In this document: in pieces, positions 9,600-21,398 of the stretch
Position numbering within the stretch: the stretch's first letter is position 1
How the letters are laid out: every line of letters begins with the position of its first letter
NCBI RefSeq assembly: GCF_004349145.1
Contig: NZ_SMFO01000001.1
Coordinates: 124,001 to 188,000 of the forward strand
Source: Flavobacterium hiemivividum
GTDB taxonomy: Bacteria > Bacteroidota > Bacteroidia > Flavobacteriales > Flavobacteriaceae
Direction of reading: 5' to 3'
Length of the DNA: 64,000 nucleotides
The notes under the pieces: model-generated
The model's input: only the letters and a program-made list of their open reading frames with translations
What the model was told of the DNA's origin: nothing
Databases searched by the model: none
Position numbers and translations under genes: made by a program

Positions 9600-9950
9600 T
9601 TAAGCTACTGCACTTTCAAAGTTAACCGCTTTCTTTAAAAAAGCTTTTATCAACAAGCGATTAGGTGCTAATCCAGAAGTCATGATTTGTTTTTTTGTAT
9701 TGATTCCTTCGTTAGAAATTGTGGTATTAGGATCTTGTTTAGAACCCATAAACCAAAGTACAAATTCCATATTAGAACTTTTTACACTTTCGTGTTTCGA
9801 ACTATTCCCTATCTCAACTATATTTACTTCAACTGAATCAACTGTTGATGTTTGGCTAAATACAGTAGAATTCGATACTAAAACCAAAATAAACAGGAAG
9901 AAAAATGTTTTTGCTTTTTTAGAATCGAAAAGTATAGTAAAGTTTGTCAT
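9600..9950 (-). CDS. Small exported protein of unknown function
   Basis: A 116-residue protein with an N-terminal hydrophobic segment (about 15-33) ending VFSQT, which looks like a signal peptide cleaved after the Ser or Gln. The mature part is short and mixed, with no motif I recognise. A gene is supported by the plausible signal peptide, the convergent terminator right after its stop, and a -7-like box about 50 nt upstream. An overlapping plus-strand frame (9682-10131) looks like a shadow. The function is unknown; it may be a flavobacterial lineage-specific protein. Confidence 0.65.
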   Translation of the reverse strand: MTNFTILFDSKKAKTFFFLFILVLVSNSTVFSQTSTVDSVEVNIVEIGNSSKHESVKSSNMEFVLWFMGSKQDPNTTISNEGINTKKQIMTSGLAPNRLLIKAFLKKAVNFESAVA

Positions 9951-9998
9951 AGTGGGCTTTGTTTTGGAAAAAGATTCTATTTATCTCTATTTCTCCTA

Positions 9999-10006
9999 CA
10001 AACCTA
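9999..10006 (-). promoter_or_regulatory. Putative promoter of the small exported protein gene, -7 TAGGTTTG
   Basis: The minus strand reads TAGGTTTG, a TAnnTTTG match, about 50 nt upstream of the ATG. No suitable -33 element is seen. Confidence 0.35.
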
Positions 10007-10180
10007 CTGTATCAATTTCCTTCTATAAAATATTTCCGACAAACTACAATAATACTCGTTTACCTACAGAAATATTTTGGTGTATGACAACAACGATGCT
10101 GCTACAAGAACCAATTTCTAAAGAGCATTAGCTATTCAACTTAGTAAAAGATCAAAAACCATAACGATATAGCACAAAAA

Positions 10181-10204
10181 AAAGGCTCCATTTCTGGAGC
10201 CTTT
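10181..10204 (-). terminator. Terminator of the rpoC-DUF3467 transcript
   Basis: A perfect 10-bp stem AAAGGCTCCA (10181-10190) / TGGAGCCTTT (10195-10204) with a 4-nt loop is followed on the minus strand by a U tract. It lies just after the DUF3467 stop. Confidence 0.9.
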
Positions 10205-10214
10205 CTCTATAAAA

Positions 10215-10526
10215 CTATGCTTGTCCCGCCGGACCAAAATTTAGAGGAATCGGAGGTTGTTCAGTGTCTTTGATTTCGCCATGGGCTTGTTCAAAACGGT
10301 GAATATTTTCTCCAATTGCCTTCAATAATCTTTTGGCATGTTGCGGTGTCAAGACAATTCTTGATTTTACTTTGGCCTTAGGAATACCAGGCATGATACT
10401 TACAAAGTCAAGAACAAACTCTGATGATGAATGATTAATAATAGCAAGGTTAGAATAAATTCCTTCCGCTGTTTTTTCATCCAATTCAATATTAATCTGC
10501 TCCTGCTGTTGATTAGAATTACTCAT
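10215..10526 (-). CDS. DUF3467 domain protein
   Basis: A 103-residue soluble protein matching the DUF3467 type. It has the motif EGIYSNLAIINHSSSEFVLDF and then a conserved AKVKSRIVLTPQHAKRLL core, similar to a small beta-rich family commonly found in Bacteroidota. It starts 9 nt after rpoC and ends at the operon terminator, so it is co-transcribed with RNA polymerase genes. Its biochemical role is not known. The location suggests a possible link to transcription or ribosome supply, but that is inference. Confidence 0.85.
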   Translation of the reverse strand: MSNSNQQQEQINIELDEKTAEGIYSNLAIINHSSSEFVLDFVSIMPGIPKAKVKSRIVLTPQHAKRLLKAIGENIHRFEQAHGEIKDTEQPPIPLNFGPAGQA

Positions 10527-10535
10527 AGCCTAGTT

Positions 10536-13500
10536 TTAATAAATATATTCCTCTTTATTAGCCATCATATCATTGTAATCTTCTTTCGAACCTACAATTG
10601 TATGATCGTATTCTCTCATACCAGTTCCTGCAGGAATTCTATGTCCTACAATTACATTTTCTTTCAATCCTTCTAAGTAATCAATCTTACCTGCAACAGC
10701 AGCTTCGTTTAATACTTTAGTAGTCTCTTGGAAAGAAGCCGCAGAGATAAACGATTTAGTTTGTAGCGATGCTCTTGTGATACCTTGTAAAACAGGAGTA
10801 CCAGTTGCAGTGATTACATCACGAGCTACAACAACATTTTTATCGTTACGTTTCAATAATGAGTTTTCATCACGCAATTCACGTGGAGAAACGATTTGTC
10901 CTTCTTTCAAGTTAGCTGAATCTCCAGCATCCTCAATCACTTTCATACCGTATAATTTATCATTTTGATAGATAAAATCTTTAGTATGGATTAATTGATC
11001 TTCTAAGAATAACGTATCTCCTGGATCTTGAACTCTAACTTTACGCATCATTTGACGTATTACTACCTCAAAGTGCTTGTCGTTAATTTTCACCCCTTGT
11101 AAACGGTATACTTCTTGAATTTCATTTACCAAGTACTGTTGAACAGCAGCTGGTCCTTTAATTCTCAAGATATCCTCTGGAGTAATTGCTCCTTCAGATA
11201 AAGGTACACCTGCTCTAACGAAGTCATTCTCTTGAACAAGAATTTGACTTGAAAGTTTAACTAGGTATTTTCTAACATCACCAAATTTAGATTCAATAAC
11301 AACCTCACGGTTACCTCTTTTAATTTTTCCAAAAGAAACAACACCATCGATTTCTGAAACTACAGCTGGGTTAGAAGGATTACGAGCTTCAAGCAATTCA
11401 GTAATTCTTGGTAAACCTCCTGTAATATCTCCTGATTTAGAAGAACGACGCGGAATTTTAACCAATACTTTACCTGCTTTAATTTTCTCACCGTTTTCAA
11501 CCATCAAGTGGGCTCCAACAGGTAAGTTGTAAGAACGAATCAATTCACCATCTTTACCATAAACCAATAAAGTAGGAATTAATTTTTTAGCTCTTGACTC
11601 AGAAATAACTTTTTCTTGGAAACCAGTTTGCTCATCAATTTCAACCATGAACGATTGACCTTGCTCTAAATCTTCGTAAGCAATTTTACCAGTGAATTCC
11701 GAAACAATAACTCCATTATATGGATCCCATTTACAGATTACTTCACCTTTATCAACTGATTGACCATCTTTCACAAAAATACTTGATCCGTAAGGAATAT
11801 TATGTGTGTTTAGAAGAATTCCAGTTTTCTCATCTACTAATTTTAATTCAGTAGAACGAGAAACAACGATATCAACTGCATTTCCTTCGCTATCTTCTCC
11901 TTTAACCGTTTTTAAATCTTCAATTTCAAGTTTACCCTTGAATTTTGTTATGATACTTGATTCCTCAGAAATACCACCCGCAACCCCTCCAACGTGGAAA
12001 GTACGCAATGTTAACTGTGTTCCTGGTTCACCAATAGATTGTGCTGCAATAACTCCTACTGCTTCACCTCTTTGTGTCATTTTTCCAGTCGCTAAGTTAC
12101 GACCGTAACATTTAGCACAAATTCCTTTCAACGCTTCACAAACTAGAGGAGAACGAACTTCCACTTTCTCGATTGGAGCAGCGTCAATCAATTTCATAAT
12201 AGCCTCTGTGATTTGCTCACCAGATTGAATTAGCACTTCATTAGTTAAAGGATTTATTACGTCTTGTAATGCAACACGTCCTAAGATTCTTTCTCCTAAT
12301 GATTCAACAATTTCTTCATTCTTTTTCAATGCTGATACTTCAACACCTCTTAATGTTCCACAGTCTTCGATGTTAACAATAACATCTTGAGAAACATCAT
12401 GTAGTCTTCTTGTTAAATATCCTGCATCCGCCGTTTTCAAGGCAGTATCCGCAAGACCTTTACGCGCACCGTGAGTAGAGATAAAGTACTCAAGGATCGA
12501 AAGACCTTCCTTAAAGTTAGAAAGAATTGGATTTTCAATAATTTCACCACCACCAGCAGTCGATTTTTTAGGCTTAGCCATCAATCCACGCATACCAGTT
12601 AACTGACGAATTTGTTCTTTGGAACCCCTTGCTCCAGAATCAAGCATCATATACACTGAGTTAAAACCTTGTTGATCTTCTCTAATGTTCTTCATTGCTA
12701 GTTCTGTCAATTGAGCATTGGCAGAAGTCCATACATCAATAACTTGGTTGTAACGTTCGTTATTAGTAATAAGACCCATGTTATAATTCACAGAAATACC
12801 TTCAACTTGCTCTCTAGCATCTGCAATTAATTGTGGTTTTTGATCTGGAATTCTAATATCACCTAATGAGAATGACAATCCACCTTTGAAGGCAAATTTG
12901 TATCCCATATCTTTCATATTATCCAAGAAGGCAGCCGTTTCTGGTACACTTGTTGAGTTTAATACGTGACCGATAATATCTCTAAGATTTTTCTTAGTCA
13001 ATACATCATTGATATATCCAGCTGCTTCCGGTACTACCTCATTAAAGATAACACGACCAGCAGTTGTTTGAATAATTTTAAACACCAATTCTCCGGCGTC
13101 ATTAAAATCTTTTGCTCTAATTCTCACTCTAGCATTCAATTCTAATCTTCCTTCGTTTAAGGCGATATTTACTTCTTCTGCAGAATAGAAAGTCAAATCT
13201 TGACCTAAAATTTTCTTTTCTGGAGTAGACAATCTTTCTTTGGTCATATAGTATAGACCCAAAACCATATCCTGAGAAGGTACTGTAATTGGCGCACCAT
13301 TTGCAGGATTCAGAATATTATGAGAAGCCAACATTAATAATTGTGCTTCAAGAATAGCTTCTGGTCCTAATGGTAAGTGAACTGCCATTTGATCCCCATC
13401 AAAATCCGCATTAAATGCAGTACAAACTAAAGGGTGCAATTGGATTGCTTTTCCTTCAATTAATTTTGGTTGGAATGCTTGAATACCAAGTCTGTGCAAA

Positions 13501-14852
13501 GTAGGAGCACGATTCAGTAAAATCGGGTGACCTTTAATTACATTTTCAAGGATATCCCAAACTACAGGCTCTTTCTTGTCTATTATTTTCTTAGCTGATT
13601 TTACAGTTTTTACAATTCCTCTTTCAATCAATTTACGGATTACAAAAGGCTTGTATAGTTCAGCTGCCATATCTTTAGGGATACCACATTCGAACAATTT
13701 CAACTCAGGTCCAACAACAATTACCGAACGAGCAGAATAATCCACACGTTTTCCAAGTAAGTTTTGACGGAAACGTCCTTGCTTACCTTTAAGGGAATCA
13801 GATAATGATTTTAATGGTCTGTTTGATTCTGTTTTAACAGCAGATGCTTTTCTTGTATTGTCAAACAATGAATCTACCGATTCTTGCAACATACGTTTCT
13901 CATTTCTCAAGATAACTTCTGGAGCTTTAATCTCCATTAATCTTTTCAAACGGTTGTTACGTATAATTACACGACGGTATAAGTCATTTAAATCTGAAGT
14001 CGCAAAACGACCTCCGTCAAGTGGCACAAGTGGACGTAATTCTGGTGGAATAACTGGTACTACTTTCATGATCATCCACTCAGGACGATTTTCACGGTTC
14101 AAGTTAGACTCACGGAAAGATTCAACAACTTGTAATCTTTTTAATGCTTCCGTTTTACGTTGTTTAGACGTTTCGTTGTTAGCATTATGTCTTAATTGGT
14201 AAGACAATTCATCAAGATCAATTCTTGCTAATAAATCCATAATACACTCTGCTCCCATTTTGGCAACAAATTTATTAGGATCGAAATCATCAAGATATTG
14301 GTTATCTGCAGGAAGAGTATCTAAAATATTCAAATATTCTTCTTCAGTTAAGAAATCTAATCTTTGTACTGATTCACCTTCACCATTTTTTGCAATACCC
14401 GCTTGGATTACTACGTATCTTTCGTAGTAAATGATCATATCTAATTTCTTAGAAGGAAGACCAAGGATGTATCCAATTTTATTAGGAAGAGAACGGAAAT
14501 ACCAGATATGAGCGATAGGCACAACAAGGTTGATGTGACCTACTCTGTCTCTACGTACTTTTTTCTCAGTAACTTCTACACCACAACGGTCACAAATGAT
14601 CCCTTTGTAGCGAATTCTTTTGTACTTACCACAAGCACATTCAAAATCTTTTACTGGTCCGAAAATACGTTCACAGAAAAGACCGTCACGCTCAGGCTTG
14701 TGCGTACGGTAGTTGATAGTTTCTGGCTTTAAAACTTCACCTCTTGATTCTTTCAAGATAGATTCCGGAGAAGCTAATCCAATAGATATTTTATTGAATC
14801 TTTTTACAGGATTCTTATCTTTATTGTTATTATTATTTCTATTATTCATCAT
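10536..14852 (-). CDS. rpoC: RNA polymerase subunit beta'
   Basis: Catalytic beta' subunit of RNA polymerase, 1438 residues. The N-terminal zinc finger cysteines are visible (C72, C74, C87, C90). The Mg2+-binding [12 protein letters not shown] motif is near residue 484, and the second zinc site [11 protein letters not shown] is near 910. The start is an ATG pair followed by an unusual Asn-rich tract (residues 3-10); either ATG could be used. It is downstream of rpoB after an unusually long 263-nt gap containing a dyad repeat, and is followed within 9 nt by a DUF3467 gene. Confidence 0.98.
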   Translation of the reverse strand: MMNNRNNNNNKDKNPVKRFNKISIGLASPESILKESRGEVLKPETINYRTHKPERDGLFCERIFGPVKDFECACGKYKRIRYKGIICDRCGVEVTEKKVRRDRVGHINLVVPIAHIWYFRSLPNKIGYILGLPSKKLDMIIYYERYVVIQAGIAKNGEGESVQRLDFLTEEEYLNILDTLPADNQYLDDFDPNKFVAKMGAECIMDLLARIDLDELSYQLRHNANNETSKQRKTEALKRLQVVESFRESNLNRENRPEWMIMKVVPVIPPELRPLVPLDGGRFATSDLNDLYRRVIIRNNRLKRLMEIKAPEVILRNEKRMLQESVDSLFDNTRKASAVKTESNRPLKSLSDSLKGKQGRFRQNLLGKRVDYSARSVIVVGPELKLFECGIPKDMAAELYKPFVIRKLIERGIVKTVKSAKKIIDKKEPVVWDILENVIKGHPILLNRAPTLHRLGIQAFQPKLIEGKAIQLHPLVCTAFNADFDGDQMAVHLPLGPEAILEAQLLMLASHNILNPANGAPITVPSQDMVLGLYYMTKERLSTPEKKILGQDLTFYSAEEVNIALNEGRLELNARVRIRAKDFNDAGELVFKIIQTTAGRVIFNEVVPEAAGYINDVLTKKNLRDIIGHVLNSTSVPETAAFLDNMKDMGYKFAFKGGLSFSLGDIRIPDQKPQLIADAREQVEGISVNYNMGLITNNERYNQVIDVWTSANAQLTELAMKNIREDQQGFNSVYMMLDSGARGSKEQIRQLTGMRGLMAKPKKSTAGGGEIIENPILSNFKEGLSILEYFISTHGARKGLADTALKTADAGYLTRRLHDVSQDVIVNIEDCGTLRGVEVSALKKNEEIVESLGERILGRVALQDVINPLTNEVLIQSGEQITEAIMKLIDAAPIEKVEVRSPLVCEALKGICAKCYGRNLATGKMTQRGEAVGVIAAQSIGEPGTQLTLRTFHVGGVAGGISEESSIITKFKGKLEIEDLKTVKGEDSEGNAVDIVVSRSTELKLVDEKTGILLNTHNIPYGSSIFVKDGQSVDKGEVICKWDPYNGVIVSEFTGKIAYEDLEQGQSFMVEIDEQTGFQEKVISESRAKKLIPTLLVYGKDGELIRSYNLPVGAHLMVENGEKIKAGKVLVKIPRRSSKSGDITGGLPRITELLEARNPSNPAVVSEIDGVVSFGKIKRGNREVVIESKFGDVRKYLVKLSSQILVQENDFVRAGVPLSEGAITPEDILRIKGPAAVQQYLVNEIQEVYRLQGVKINDKHFEVVIRQMMRKVRVQDPGDTLFLEDQLIHTKDFIYQNDKLYGMKVIEDAGDSANLKEGQIVSPRELRDENSLLKRNDKNVVVARDVITATGTPVLQGITRASLQTKSFISAASFQETTKVLNEAAVAGKIDYLEGLKENVIVGHRIPAGTGMREYDHTIVGSKEDYNDMMANKEEYIY

Positions 14853-14901
14853 AGTTTTTACTATTGATTTAATTGCAATTTAAAAATTGGTTTTGGCATA
14901 T

Positions 14902-14918
14902 ACGTTGCGGTGCAACGT
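14902..14918 (-). other. Short hairpin upstream of rpoC
   Basis: ACGTTGC (14902-14908) pairs with GCAACGT (14912-14918) around a 3-nt loop, about 50 nt before the rpoC start. It has no U tract, so it is not a terminator; its role is unknown. Confidence 0.3.
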
Positions 14919-15042
14919 CCTAGCCTACCTCGGATTACTTCTCTAAACTTTAAACTTTTATTAAAGTGCTAATTATATAAAAAAATTTATATAAAAAATC
15001 GGAACGATTTACGGGGCTAAATCTTGAAAACTAATTAAAAAA

Positions 15043-15109
15043 AGTGTTCAGTGTTCAGTAAATAGTATGCAGTTTATAACTGAACACTAAAAACTAAACA
15101 CTGAATACT
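15043..15109. repeat. Long imperfect inverted repeat in the rpoB-rpoC gap
   Basis: AGTGTTCAGTGTTCAGT (15043-15059) and ACTAAACACTGAATACT (15093-15109) are reverse complements at 15 of 17 positions. A further partial arm ACTGAACACT lies at 15079-15088. The unit GTGTTCA is itself tandemly repeated. It starts only 7 nt after the rpoB stop on the minus strand. It resembles a small palindromic intergenic repeat rather than a plain terminator. Confidence 0.6.
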
Positions 15110-15115
15110 AAATAT

Positions 15116-18100
15116 TTATTCTTCTAATCTAATGTCAAGTCCAAGACCTTTCAATTCATGCATCAATACATTGAATGATTCAGGTAATCCTGGCTCTGGC
15201 ATAGATTCTCCTTTTACGATTGCTTCGTAAGTTTTAGCTCTACCTATTACATCATCAGACTTCACAGTCAAGATTTCTCTAAGTGTACTTGACGCTCCAT
15301 AAGCCTCAAGTGCCCAAACTTCCATCTCTCCAAAACGTTGCCCACCAAATTGTGCTTTACCACCAAGAGGTTGTTGCGTAATCAATGAGTATGGCCCGAT
15401 TGAACGTGCGTGCATCTTATCGTCAACCATATGTCCTAATTTCAACATATAAATTACACCAACAGTTGCAGCTTGATGAAAACGCTCTCCAGTACCACCA
15501 TCATAAAGGTAAGTATGTCCAAAACGTGGTATTCCAGCTTCGTCAGTCAATTCATTGATTTGGTCTAGAGAAGCACCATCAAAAATAGGAGTAGCATATT
15601 TTCTACCCAAGTTTTGTCCAGCCCATCCTAAAACAGTTTCATAAATTTGACCAATGTTCATACGTGAAGGTACACCTAATGGGTTCAACACGATATCAAC
15701 TGGCGTTCCGTCTTCCAGGAAAGGCATATCTTCATGACGAACGATACGAGCAACAATACCTTTGTTACCGTGACGTCCAGCCATTTTATCCCCAACTTTC
15801 AACTTACGTTTTTTGGCAATATATACTTTAGCTAATTTCAAAATTCCAGCTGGCAATTCATCTCCAACAGAAATCGTGAACTTCTCTCTTCTTAAGGCTC
15901 CTTGTAAATCATTCAACTTAATTTTATAGTTATGAATTAATTCATTTACCATTTTATTAGTTGAGTCATCAGCAACCCATTGACCTTTACTTAAGTGAGC
16001 AAAATCTTCAACAGCATAAAGCATTTTTTGAGTGTATTTTTTACCTTTTGGTAAAACTTCTTCACCCAAATCATTCATTACACCCTGAGATGTTTTCCCA
16101 TTAACAATCACGAAAAGTTTTTCTACTAACTTGTCTTTTAATTCAACAAACTTCACTTCGTATTCCATTTCAAGAGCTCCTAAAGCATCCTTGTCTTGTG
16201 TACGTTTGCGTTTGTCTTTTACTGCTCTTGCGAACAATTTTTTGTCAAGAACTACACCATGTAAAGATGGAGACGCTTTTAATGAAGCATCTTTTACATC
16301 ACCTGCTTTATCCCCGAAGATTGCACGTAGCAATTTCTCTTCTGGAGTAGGATCTGATTCCCCTTTTGGAGTAATTTTTCCAATAAGAATGTCACCAGGT
16401 TTAACCTCGGCTCCAATTCTAATCATACCATTTTCATCTAAGTCTTTAGTAGCATCTTCAGAAACGTTTGGTATGTCATTTGTCAATTCTTCGTTACCTA
16501 ATTTAGTATCTCTAACTTCTAATGAATAATCATCAACGTGAATAGAGGTAAAAATATCGTCGCGAACAACTTTTTCAGAAATAACAATCGCATCCTCAAA
16601 GTTATACCCTTTCCATGGCATAAACGCAACTTTAAGGTTTCTACCTAAAGCTAATTCACCATTTTGAGTTGCATATCCTTCTGACAATACTTGACCAAGA
16701 ACCACTCTATCCCCTTTTCTTACGATAGGCTTCAGGTTGATACTTGTCCCTTGATTGGTTTTTCTAAATTTAATTAGATTGTATGTTTTCTCATCAGATT
16801 CAAAACTAACCATTCTTTCTTCGTCAGTACGGTCGTATTTGATTGTGATGATGTTTGCATCTACATATTCTATAACTCCATTACCTTCTGCGTTAATTAA
16901 AACTCTAGAATCTGAAGCTACTTGACGCTCTAAACCAGTTCCAACAATCGGCGCTTCAGGACGTATTAATGGTACAGCCTGACGCATCATGTTAGATCCC
17001 ATCAACGCTCTATTCGCATCATCATGTTCCAAGAAAGGAATAAGAGAAGCAGAAATTGAAGCAATTTGGTTAGGAGCAACATCCGCATAATCAACTTTTG
17101 TAGGGTCAATTACTGGGAAATCACCTTCTTGACGCGCAATTACGTTTTCAGCAAGGATTTTACCAGAATTATCCATCTCAATATTCGCTTGAGATATCAT
17201 CATTCCTTCTTCTTCTTCAGCACTTAAGTAAATTGGAGTAGACTCTAAATCTACAACTCCATTAGTTACTTTACGGTAAGGTGTTTCAATGAAACCCATT
17301 CCGTTCACTTTAGCATAAACTCCAAGAGATGAAATCAAACCAATGTTTGGTCCCTCTGGTGTTTCAATTGGACACAAACGTCCGTAATGCGTATAGTGAA
17401 CATCCCGTACTTCAAATCCAGCTCTCTCTCTCGAAAGTCCACCTGGGCCTAGTGCAGATAATCTTCTTTTGTGCGTTATCTCGGCAAGTGGATTCGTTTG
17501 ATCCATAAACTGAGACAATTGGTTTGTTCCAAAGAAAGAGTTGATAACAGATGATAATGTTTTAGCATTAATCAAATCTATTGGTGTAAACACCTCGTTA
17601 TCTCTAACGTTCATGCGCTCTCTAATGGTTCTAGCCATACGTGCTAAACCAACACCGAATTGTTGAGACAATTGTTCTCCAACTGTTCTAACACGACGGT
17701 TTGATAAGTGGTCAATATCATCAATATCTGCTTTCGCATTAATTAATTCAATTAAATACTTAACGATAGTTATGATATCTTCTTTGGTAAGCACTTGCTT
17801 TTCCATTGGAATATCTAAACCAAGTTTTTTATTCATTCTGTAACGACCTACTTCACCTAAGTTGTAACGTTGGTCTGAGAAGAATAATTTATCTATAATA
17901 CCACGAGCAGTTTCTTCGTCAGGCGGTTCTGCATTACGCAATTGTCTGTAGATATGCTCAACGGCTTCTTTTTCAGAATTAGTTGGATCTTTTTGTAGCG
18001 TGTTATGAATAATGGCATAATCAGCTTGATTAGCATCTTCTTTGTGCAACAAAATAGATTTAACGTTAGAATCAATGATTTCTTCTACATTATCTTTATC

Positions 18101-18928
18101 GATAATTGTATCTCTGTCAAGGATTATTTCGTTACGTTCGATAGAAACTACTTCACCAGTATCTTCATCTACAAAATCTTCATGCCATGTATTTAATACA
18201 CGAGCAGCTAATTTTCTACCGATGTATTTTTTAAGTCCTGTTTTAGAAACTTTAATTTCTTCGGCAAGGTCAAAAATTTCAAGGATATCCTTGTCTCTCT
18301 CGAAACCTATCGCACGGAATAAAGTTGTAACAGGTAATTTTTTCTTTCTGTCGATGTACGCGTACATTACGCTATTGATATCTGTAGAAAATTCTATCCA
18401 AGAACCTTTAAAAGGAATTACTCTGGCAGAATATAATTTTGTTCCATTTGCATGGAAAGACTGTCCAAAGAAAACCCCTGGAGATCTATGTAGTTGAGAA
18501 ACAACAACACGTTCAGCTCCATTAATTACAAACGTACCGCTTGGCGTCATATAAGGAATTGTACCAAGATATACATCTTGAACAATAGTTTCAAAGTCTT
18601 CGTGCTCTGGATCTGTACAATATAGTTTTAACCTAGCTTTTAAAGGTACACTATGTGTTAGACCTCTTTCAATACACTCTTGGATTGTGTAACGTGGTGG
18701 ATCCACAAAGTAGTCAAGGAATTCCAATACAAAGTTATTTCTTGTATCTGTAATTGGAAAGTTTTCCATGAAGGTATTATAAAGTCCTTCATTGCCTCTT
18801 TCGTCAGATTTAGTTTCTAATTGAAAAAAATCTTGAAAAGATTTAACCTGTACATCAAGAAAATCTGGATATGCAGGAATATTTTTAGTAGAGGCAAAAT
18901 TCAATCTTTCAGTCTGATTTGTTATCAT
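15116..18928 (-). CDS. rpoB: RNA polymerase subunit beta
   Basis: Beta subunit of RNA polymerase, 1270 residues from the ATG at 18926-18928; a TTG one codon earlier is less likely. It contains the rifampicin-binding region with [21 protein letters not shown] and [19 protein letters not shown] segments, and the C-terminal [10 protein letters not shown] and [19 protein letters not shown] signatures. In the rifampicin pocket the usual residues Q, D, H and R are present, so no resistance change is obvious. It follows rplL after a 270-nt gap carrying a composite hairpin. Confidence 0.98.
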   Translation of the reverse strand: MITNQTERLNFASTKNIPAYPDFLDVQVKSFQDFFQLETKSDERGNEGLYNTFMENFPITDTRNNFVLEFLDYFVDPPRYTIQECIERGLTHSVPLKARLKLYCTDPEHEDFETIVQDVYLGTIPYMTPSGTFVINGAERVVVSQLHRSPGVFFGQSFHANGTKLYSARVIPFKGSWIEFSTDINSVMYAYIDRKKKLPVTTLFRAIGFERDKDILEIFDLAEEIKVSKTGLKKYIGRKLAARVLNTWHEDFVDEDTGEVVSIERNEIILDRDTIIDKDNVEEIIDSNVKSILLHKEDANQADYAIIHNTLQKDPTNSEKEAVEHIYRQLRNAEPPDEETARGIIDKLFFSDQRYNLGEVGRYRMNKKLGLDIPMEKQVLTKEDIITIVKYLIELINAKADIDDIDHLSNRRVRTVGEQLSQQFGVGLARMARTIRERMNVRDNEVFTPIDLINAKTLSSVINSFFGTNQLSQFMDQTNPLAEITHKRRLSALGPGGLSRERAGFEVRDVHYTHYGRLCPIETPEGPNIGLISSLGVYAKVNGMGFIETPYRKVTNGVVDLESTPIYLSAEEEEGMMISQANIEMDNSGKILAENVIARQEGDFPVIDPTKVDYADVAPNQIASISASLIPFLEHDDANRALMGSNMMRQAVPLIRPEAPIVGTGLERQVASDSRVLINAEGNGVIEYVDANIITIKYDRTDEERMVSFESDEKTYNLIKFRKTNQGTSINLKPIVRKGDRVVLGQVLSEGYATQNGELALGRNLKVAFMPWKGYNFEDAIVISEKVVRDDIFTSIHVDDYSLEVRDTKLGNEELTNDIPNVSEDATKDLDENGMIRIGAEVKPGDILIGKITPKGESDPTPEEKLLRAIFGDKAGDVKDASLKASPSLHGVVLDKKLFARAVKDKRKRTQDKDALGALEMEYEVKFVELKDKLVEKLFVIVNGKTSQGVMNDLGEEVLPKGKKYTQKMLYAVEDFAHLSKGQWVADDSTNKMVNELIHNYKIKLNDLQGALRREKFTISVGDELPAGILKLAKVYIAKKRKLKVGDKMAGRHGNKGIVARIVRHEDMPFLEDGTPVDIVLNPLGVPSRMNIGQIYETVLGWAGQNLGRKYATPIFDGASLDQINELTDEAGIPRFGHTYLYDGGTGERFHQAATVGVIYMLKLGHMVDDKMHARSIGPYSLITQQPLGGKAQFGGQRFGEMEVWALEAYGASSTLREILTVKSDDVIGRAKTYEAIVKGESMPEPGLPESFNVLMHELKGLGLDIRLEE

Positions 18929-19143
18929 CAATGGACAAAATTTTGATTATAAAAGTAATTTTTATTTGTATAAATATTTTTCTTTATACATTTATTTTAC
19001 AACCATTACATCTTTAAAAACCAATTTAAGATAACTACTTTCTTATTATCTGTTAATTTTTTTTCCTCGTAATGGGTAAAATCAATTTGCTATCAGAGCT
19101 TATTATGCAATAAAATAAGACAGATTTTTGTTATACGAAAAAT

Positions 19144-19180
19144 GGTTTAGGCCATTGGATTTGTATCCAAGACCTAAACC
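19144..19180 (-). promoter_or_regulatory. Composite hairpin in the rplL-rpoB gap (possible attenuator or processing site)
   Basis: GGTTTAGG (19144-19151) pairs with CCTAAACC (19173-19180), and inside it TTGGAT (19155-19160) pairs with ATCCAA (19165-19170). The minus strand then reads ATTTTT, a weak U tract. In other bacteria the rplL-rpoB gap holds a partial terminator and an RNase site that sets polymerase output below ribosomal protein output. A similar role here is inference. Confidence 0.6.
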
Positions 19181-19201
19181 TAATTCCCAAACTGTGTTTA
19201 A

Positions 19202-19570
19202 CTATTTAAGCTCAACAACAGCTCCAGCTTCTTCTAAAGATTTTTTCAAAGCTTCAGCTTCGTCTTTAGTTACACCTTCTTTAACGTTTGATGGAGCAGA
19301 ATCAACTACATCTTTAGCTTCTTTCAAACCTAAACCTGTAAGTTCTTTTACCATTTTCACAACTGCTAATTTAGAAGCACCAGCTTCTTTTAATACAACT
19401 GTAAATTCAGTTTGAGCTTCTTCAGCAGCACCTTCACCACCACCTGAAACTACTACAGCTGCAGCAGCTGGTTCGATTCCGTACTCATCTTTTAATATTG
19501 TTGCTAATTCGTTAACTTCTTTTACAGTTAAATTAACTAATTGTTCTGCGAATTGTTTCAAATCTGCCAT
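19202..19570 (-). CDS. rplL: Ribosomal protein L7/L12
   Basis: Large-subunit stalk protein that recruits translational GTPases, 122 residues. The N-terminal dimerisation helix is followed by an Ala/Gly-rich hinge (about 35-52) and the C-terminal domain, with [15 protein letters not shown] matching the factor-binding helix. It is 91 nt downstream of rplJ and followed by a hairpin before rpoB. Confidence 0.98.
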   Translation of the reverse strand: MADLKQFAEQLVNLTVKEVNELATILKDEYGIEPAAAAVVVSGGGEGAAEEAQTEFTVVLKEAGASKLAVVKMVKELTGLGLKEAKDVVDSAPSNVKEGVTKDEAEALKKSLEEAGAVVELK

Positions 19571-19661
19571 TTTTTCTATCGTTTTAAAATGATTTGTAAA
19601 ATTATATTTTGTTTATTGTGCGCAATGTAAATAATAAAAATCGAGGGTTACTCTATTTCTA

Positions 19662-20168
19662 TTATGCTTCTGTTTCAGCAACCTCTTCTTTTGAGAATTG
19701 GTTTTGAAGTGCAGAAATAACTCTTTGAGCTGGCGCTTGAAGCAATCCAATAAGCTCTCCAATAAGTTCTTCCTTAGATTTGATAGTCGCTAACGCTTCT
19801 AATTGATCATCTCCAATATAAACCTCTGAATTGATATAAGCTCCTTTTAAAACTGGCTTAGCCGATTTTTTACGGAAATCTTTAATTATCTTACCTGGTC
19901 CATTTGCAACATCTGAAATGAATATAGCACTATTACCAGTCAATACTGATGGTAAATCACCGTAATCATTATCTGAAGCCTCCATAGCTTTTGCAAGCAA
20001 TGTGTTTTTTATAACCTCTAATTTAATACCTGCTTTATAACAAGCTCTTCTCAATTTTGAAGTAGTATCTGCATTTAATCCAGAAATATCTGCTACGTAA
20101 ACAATATTTGTACCAGCTAACTGTGCAGTTAAATCTTCAATCGCGATTGATTTTTCTTCTCTAGTCAT
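19662..20168 (-). CDS. rplJ: Ribosomal protein L10
   Basis: Stalk base protein that anchors L7/L12 dimers to 23S rRNA, 168 residues. The N-terminal domain begins MTREEKSIAIEDL and the C-terminal helix, which binds L7/L12, ends in an acidic tail VAETEA. It lies 22 nt after rplA, too short a gap for a classical L10 leader RNA, so any autoregulation would act elsewhere. Confidence 0.97.
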   Translation of the reverse strand: MTREEKSIAIEDLTAQLAGTNIVYVADISGLNADTTSKLRRACYKAGIKLEVIKNTLLAKAMEASDNDYGDLPSVLTGNSAIFISDVANGPGKIIKDFRKKSAKPVLKGAYINSEVYIGDDQLEALATIKSKEELIGELIGLLQAPAQRVISALQNQFSKEEVAETEA

Positions 20169-20190
20169 ACTAAAAATTATTAACTACCAA

Positions 20191-20880
20191 TTATACTGCT
20201 TTTGGGTCTAATGCGATAGCAGGACTCATAGTGCTTGTAAGGTAGATACTTTTGATATACACCCCTTTAGCAGCAGTTGGTTTAAGTTTGATTAATGTTT
20301 GAATAATTTCGTGTGCATTGTCAACAATTTGCTCAGCTCCAAAAGAAACTTTACCAATTCCTGCATGTACGATACCAGTTTTATCAACTTTAAAATCGAT
20401 TTTACCAGCTTTAACCTCTTGAACAGCTTTTGCAACATCCATAGTTACAGTACCTGTTTTAGGGTTTGGCATTAAACCTCTAGGTCCTAAAATACGACCT
20501 AATGGACCTAATTTACCCATAACGCTTGGCATAGTGATGATCACATCAACATCTGTCCAACCATCTTTAATTTTTTGTAAATAATCGTCAAGACCTACAT
20601 AGTCTGCTCCAGCTTCTTTAGCTTCCGCTTCTTTATCTGGAGTAACTAATGCTAATACTTTAACATCTTTACCAGTTCCATGAGGTAATGTAACTACACC
20701 TCTAACCATTTGATTCGCTTTTCTTGGATCTACACCCAAACGTACCGCGATATCAACAGACTCATCAAATTTTGCAGATGCAACAACTTTTAATAATGCC
20801 GCAGCATCTTTCAAAGAATACATTCTGTTTTTATCAATTTTTGAAGCAGCCTCTTTTTGCTTTTTTGTCAATTTTGCCAT
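20191..20880 (-). CDS. rplA: Ribosomal protein L1
   Basis: L1 stalk protein of the large subunit, 229 residues, involved in release of E-site tRNA. The signature PNPKTGTVT with the preceding GPRGLM is visible in the middle. It sits 13 nt after rplK. In many bacteria L1 represses its own rplK-rplA mRNA; a short hairpin before rplK (21351-21374) is a possible but unproven target. Confidence 0.98.
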   Translation of the reverse strand: MAKLTKKQKEAASKIDKNRMYSLKDAAALLKVVASAKFDESVDIAVRLGVDPRKANQMVRGVVTLPHGTGKDVKVLALVTPDKEAEAKEAGADYVGLDDYLQKIKDGWTDVDVIITMPSVMGKLGPLGRILGPRGLMPNPKTGTVTMDVAKAVQEVKAGKIDFKVDKTGIVHAGIGKVSFGAEQIVDNAHEIIQTLIKLKPTAAKGVYIKSIYLTSTMSPAIALDPKAV

Positions 20881-20893
20881 GTCTTTCTTTTAA

Positions 20894-21331
20894 TTAAAAA
20901 GGAGCGTCTCCTGATACAGTTATACCCATAGATCTAGCAGTTCCAGCAACCATACTCATTGCAGACTCCGTAGTGAATGCATTTAAGTCAGGCATCTTGT
21001 CTTCTGCAATAGCTCTAATTTGTTCCCAAGTAACACTAGCTACCTTTTTACGATTAGGCTCTCCTGAACCAGATTTTAGCTTCGCAGCTTCCAATAATTG
21101 AACAGCTGCTGGCGGAGTTTTAACAACAAATTCAAATGATTTGTCTTTATACACAGTAATTTGTACTGGGCATATTTTGCCGGCTTTATCTTGCGTTCTA
21201 GCATTAAATTGCTTGCAGAACTCCATGATGTTTACACCAGCAGCTCCTAAAGCAGGTCCAACCGGTGGCGATGGATTCGCAGCACCTCCCTTAACTTGTA
21301 GTTTAACTACTTTACTAATTTCTTTAGCCAT
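20894..21331 (-). CDS. rplK: Ribosomal protein L11
   Basis: Large-subunit protein of the GTPase-associated centre, 145 residues. The N-terminal Pro-rich loop [11 protein letters not shown] and the C-terminal RNA-binding domain with the [10 protein letters not shown] end are visible. It is the first of the ribosomal protein genes after secE-nusG. Confidence 0.98.
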   Translation of the reverse strand: MAKEISKVVKLQVKGGAANPSPPVGPALGAAGVNIMEFCKQFNARTQDKAGKICPVQITVYKDKSFEFVVKTPPAAVQLLEAAKLKSGSGEPNRKKVASVTWEQIRAIAEDKMPDLNAFTTESAMSMVAGTARSMGITVSGDAPF

Positions 21332-21350
21332 TTTTTAAAAAATTTAACAC

Positions 21351-21374
21351 TACAATCATTAGGAAGCGATTGTA
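21351..21374 (-). promoter_or_regulatory. Hairpin in the nusG-rplK gap
   Basis: TACAATC (21351-21357) pairs with GATTGTA (21368-21374) in the leader of rplK. It has no U tract. It could be a ribosomal-protein binding site for L1 control; this is speculative. Confidence 0.3.
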
Positions 21375-21398
21375 ATGGATATTATATGTAACAAAATA

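Noticed and set aside
9682..10131. 149-codon plus-strand frame opposite the small exported protein
   Set aside because: It overlaps the minus-strand gene, has no promoter and no coherent protein features; the minus-strand frame has a signal peptide and a terminator.
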